A DNA stretch of 16,187 nt from an uncultured Rubrobacteraceae bacterium (GTDB taxonomy: Bacteria; Actinomycetota; Rubrobacteria; Rubrobacterales; Rubrobacteraceae): positions 1 through 16,187 of the forward strand of contig CADCUZ010000017.1 of assembly GCA_902806015.1 (NCBI GenBank), written 5' to 3'. The position numbers were made by a program, and so were the translations under genes. The notes under the pieces are model-generated. The model was not told the origin of the DNA and did not search any database. It was given only the letters and a program-made list of their open reading frames with translations. Positions 14,687 through 16,187 of the stretch are shown in pieces; the first letter of the stretch is position 1; every line of letters begins with the position of its first letter.

Positions 14687-15810
14687 GCTTCTTCCATCGC
14701 GAGCCCTAGCGCGACCGCGAGGACGGGCTCCATGGCGCGGAGCTGCTCGTCGGAGACGTTGGACCGGTTGGAAGCGAGCCTCTCCACGGGCCTGGCAAGA
14801 TCCGTCGGCAGGCCGAGCAGCCCTCCGAGGTAGGAGTCGAGGCCGGGGATGAGGGCGCCCTCCCCGGAGAGCACGACGCGGGAGACCTCCCTGGCCCCGG
14901 GCTGGGCGTGGTGGTGGTCCACGGACCTCTGCACCTCTTCTGCGAGCTCCCCGGCCGCGGCCTCCAGCCCCCGCCGCGCGTCGTAGGCGAGCGCGGGGTC
15001 CCGTGCGCCCTCCCCGCCGTTCTCGCCCTCAGGCCCTTCGTGCTCCTGCTCGTCGCCGAGCCCGATCCGGGGGTCGAGGGCCCTCCGCTCTGCCTCGTTC
15101 TCGGGCAGGTCGGCGGCCTCCGCCACGGCGACCACGAAGTCCGAGAGGCCGAGAGGCACGAAGCGGGCCATAACGGGCACCTCCCCCTCGGCCACTACGA
15201 GGTTGGAGATCTCCCCCCCCACGTCCAACAGCACGGCCGCCCCCCCGTCCCCGAAGAACTCGGTAGGGGCCGTCGAGCGGGTGAGCGCGAGCGCCTTGAC
15301 GTCTATGCCCACCGGACGAAGGCCGCCGGCCCGCACGGCGGCCGTGTAGCGCATCACCATCTCCTTCTGGGCGGCAACCACGAGCACGCGGTCCCCCTCG
15401 CCCGGCTCCCCCCGTGGGCCGAGCACGACGTGGTCGAGCACGGCGCCCTCGGGGGGCATGGGGACGCGCTCGGCCGCCTCGAACCCGATGGCGTCCTCAA
15501 GGTCCTCGGGGGACATCGGCGGAAACTCGAGCATCCTCACGAGTACCTTCTGGTTGGAGAGCCCGAGAAAGACTGCCTTGCCCCCGAACGTGTGGGCGTC
15601 CCAGAACTCGGCGAGCTCTTCGGCCAAAAGCCGGTCGTCGGCGACCTCCCCGTCGACGACGGTGCCCGGCGGTAGCCTGTGGTACCCGACGTGCCGGAGG
15701 GTATACTCCCCCCGGCTAAGGGATACCTGAACTGCCTTGATGGCCCCCCGGTCTATGTCCAAACCGATGGCCGTGGACCCCAGCCGAACCAGGCTCCTTA
15801 CGCGTTCCAA
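14683..15810 (-). CDS. pilM: Type IV pilus assembly ATPase-fold protein PilM
   Basis: PilM is a cytoplasmic actin/FtsA-like protein that binds the PilN N-terminus and bridges to the pilus motor. With TTG at 15810 as start (AAGG a few bases upstream) the product has 375 residues. It opens with the first phosphate-binding segment TAIGLDIDRGAIKAVQVSL, then FLGLSNQKVLVRMLEFPPMS, IGFEAAERVPMP, the second phosphate region AAVLLDVGGEISNLVVAEG, and VVLSGEGALIPGLDSYLGGL near the C-terminus. In that last motif SGEG replaces the common SGGG. An acidic Glu/Gly-rich insert (DEQEHEGPEGENGGEG) interrupts the middle of the protein. The open frame continues upstream to 16113, but that part overlaps the transferase gene and is not PilM-like. 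The exact start is uncertain. Confidence 0.9.
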   Translation of the reverse strand: MERVRSLVRLGSTAIGLDIDRGAIKAVQVSLSRGEYTLRHVGYHRLPPGTVVDGEVADDRLLAEELAEFWDAHTFGGKAVFLGLSNQKVLVRMLEFPPMSPEDLEDAIGFEAAERVPMPPEGAVLDHVVLGPRGEPGEGDRVLVVAAQKEMVMRYTAAVRAGGLRPVGIDVKALALTRSTAPTEFFGDGGAAVLLDVGGEISNLVVAEGEVPVMARFVPLGLSDFVVAVAEAADLPENEAERRALDPRIGLGDEQEHEGPEGENGGEGARDPALAYDARRGLEAAAGELAEEVQRSVDHHHAQPGAREVSRVVLSGEGALIPGLDSYLGGLLGLPTDLARPVERLASNRSNVSDEQLRAMEPVLAVALGLAMEEA

Positions 15811-15886
15811 TCCGCCTTCGCCCCCCGAATGTCCGCCGGCCCTGCGCCGCGTGCGGGAGAACCGGGGCCGGGGTGCGACGCCGGGG

Positions 15887-16187
15887 TCACGCGCCCTCCC
15901 GTCCGACGTGACGCAGCCCCTCGAGCTCGACCCCGTCTCCGACCTGCGCCTTGCGCCCCACGCTCGCGTTCGGCCCGAGGACCGCCCCCGCTCCCACCCG
16001 TGCCCCAGCCCCCACAACGCTGCCAGCCGAGGCCCATACCCCTGCCCCCAGCTCGGCGTCCCGGTCCACCACGGCCCCGGGGCCGACAAAGCAGTGGCTG
16101 CCAACCGCCGCATCCGGGTGGACGACCGCGCCCGCCGCGAGCACGCTGCCGCCGCCCACGGTGGACGCCTCAGAAACGTAGGCGAGG
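15887..16187 (-). CDS. Hexapeptide-repeat (left-handed beta-helix) acyltransferase, C-terminal part
   Basis: The frame is open at the right edge of the window, so the N-terminus is missing; 100 residues are visible up to the TGA at 15889-15887. They form a run of hexapeptide units of the type [LIV]-G-x-x-[ASV]-x: GGGSVLAAGAVVHPDAAVGS, HCFVGPGAVVDRDAELGAGV, GSVVGAGARVGAGAVLGPNA, then SVGRKAQVGDGVELEG. This is typical of left-handed beta-helix sugar or nucleotide-sugar acyltransferases. The pattern (YVSEAS near the edge, then GAVVHPDAAVG) is closest in feel to NeuD/PglD-like N- or O-acetyltransferases that modify sugars for glycan or glycoprotein synthesis. Substrate is unknown. It lies 76 bases upstream of pilM, so a link to pilin or surface glycan modification is possible but unproven. 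Confidence 0.8.
   Translation of the reverse strand, partial: LAYVSEASTVGGGSVLAAGAVVHPDAAVGSHCFVGPGAVVDRDAELGAGVWASAGSVVGAGARVGAGAVLGPNASVGRKAQVGDGVELEGLRHVGREGA

Noticed and set aside
1..16187. CRISPR arrays, tRNA or rRNA genes, insertion sequences, phage or defence genes
   Set aside because: No regularly spaced repeats, no cloverleaf-like segments and no transposase, integrase, nuclease or toxin-antitoxin-like products were found on either strand.

Overview
The window is very GC-rich and almost fully coding. It reads as a chromosomal housekeeping region of a high-GC actinobacterium, most likely of the Rubrobacter lineage. That placement is an inference from base composition, the frequent GTG/TTG starts, and type IV pilus genes beside an aroC-aroK-aroB-aroQ-efp-nusB block. 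I could not run a taxonomic search.

Layout. At the left edge a small multi-pass membrane protein (minus strand, 110-661) is divergent from a plus-strand lipoprotein with a LiaF/toast-rack-like beta domain and a C-terminal OB-fold-like domain (846-2150). This is followed, convergently, by an AIM24-family gene (2212-2897) that carries a one-base frameshift in a run of six C. Next comes a decayed, multiply frameshifted MFS transporter remnant (about 3057-3895).

From 3943 to the right edge everything is on the minus strand and tightly packed. In transcription order (right to left) it runs: a partial hexapeptide-repeat transferase cut by the window edge; pilM, pilN, pilO; a GTG-started membrane-anchored protein with thrombospondin-type-3-like calcium-binding repeats in the place where Gram-negative clusters carry pilP; aroC, aroK, aroB, aroQ; efp, nusB; a short-chain polyprenyl diphosphate synthase; tlyA, nadK and recN.

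How the genes work together. pilM/N/O encode the inner-membrane alignment platform of a type IV pilus, and the calcium-binding protein probably belongs to the same machine. aroB, aroQ, aroK and aroC cover four of the seven shikimate steps (dehydroquinate synthase, dehydroquinase, shikimate kinase, chorismate synthase). efp and nusB serve translation and rRNA antitermination. The prenyl synthase-tlyA-nadK-recN run is the classic bacterial block, here without dxs and xseA/xseB. Most neighbours overlap or lie within a few bases, so the block is probably read as one or a few operons. The most plausible internal promoters lie upstream of aroC (12380-12451) and efp (9093-9214).

No tRNA, rRNA, CRISPR array, insertion sequence or prophage gene was seen. 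No clearly new multi-gene system is evident. The most unusual items are the calcium-repeat protein in the pilP position, the toast-rack/OB-fold lipoprotein, the frameshifted AIM24 gene, and short repeat structures near efp, at the left edge, and around the recN/MFS junction.
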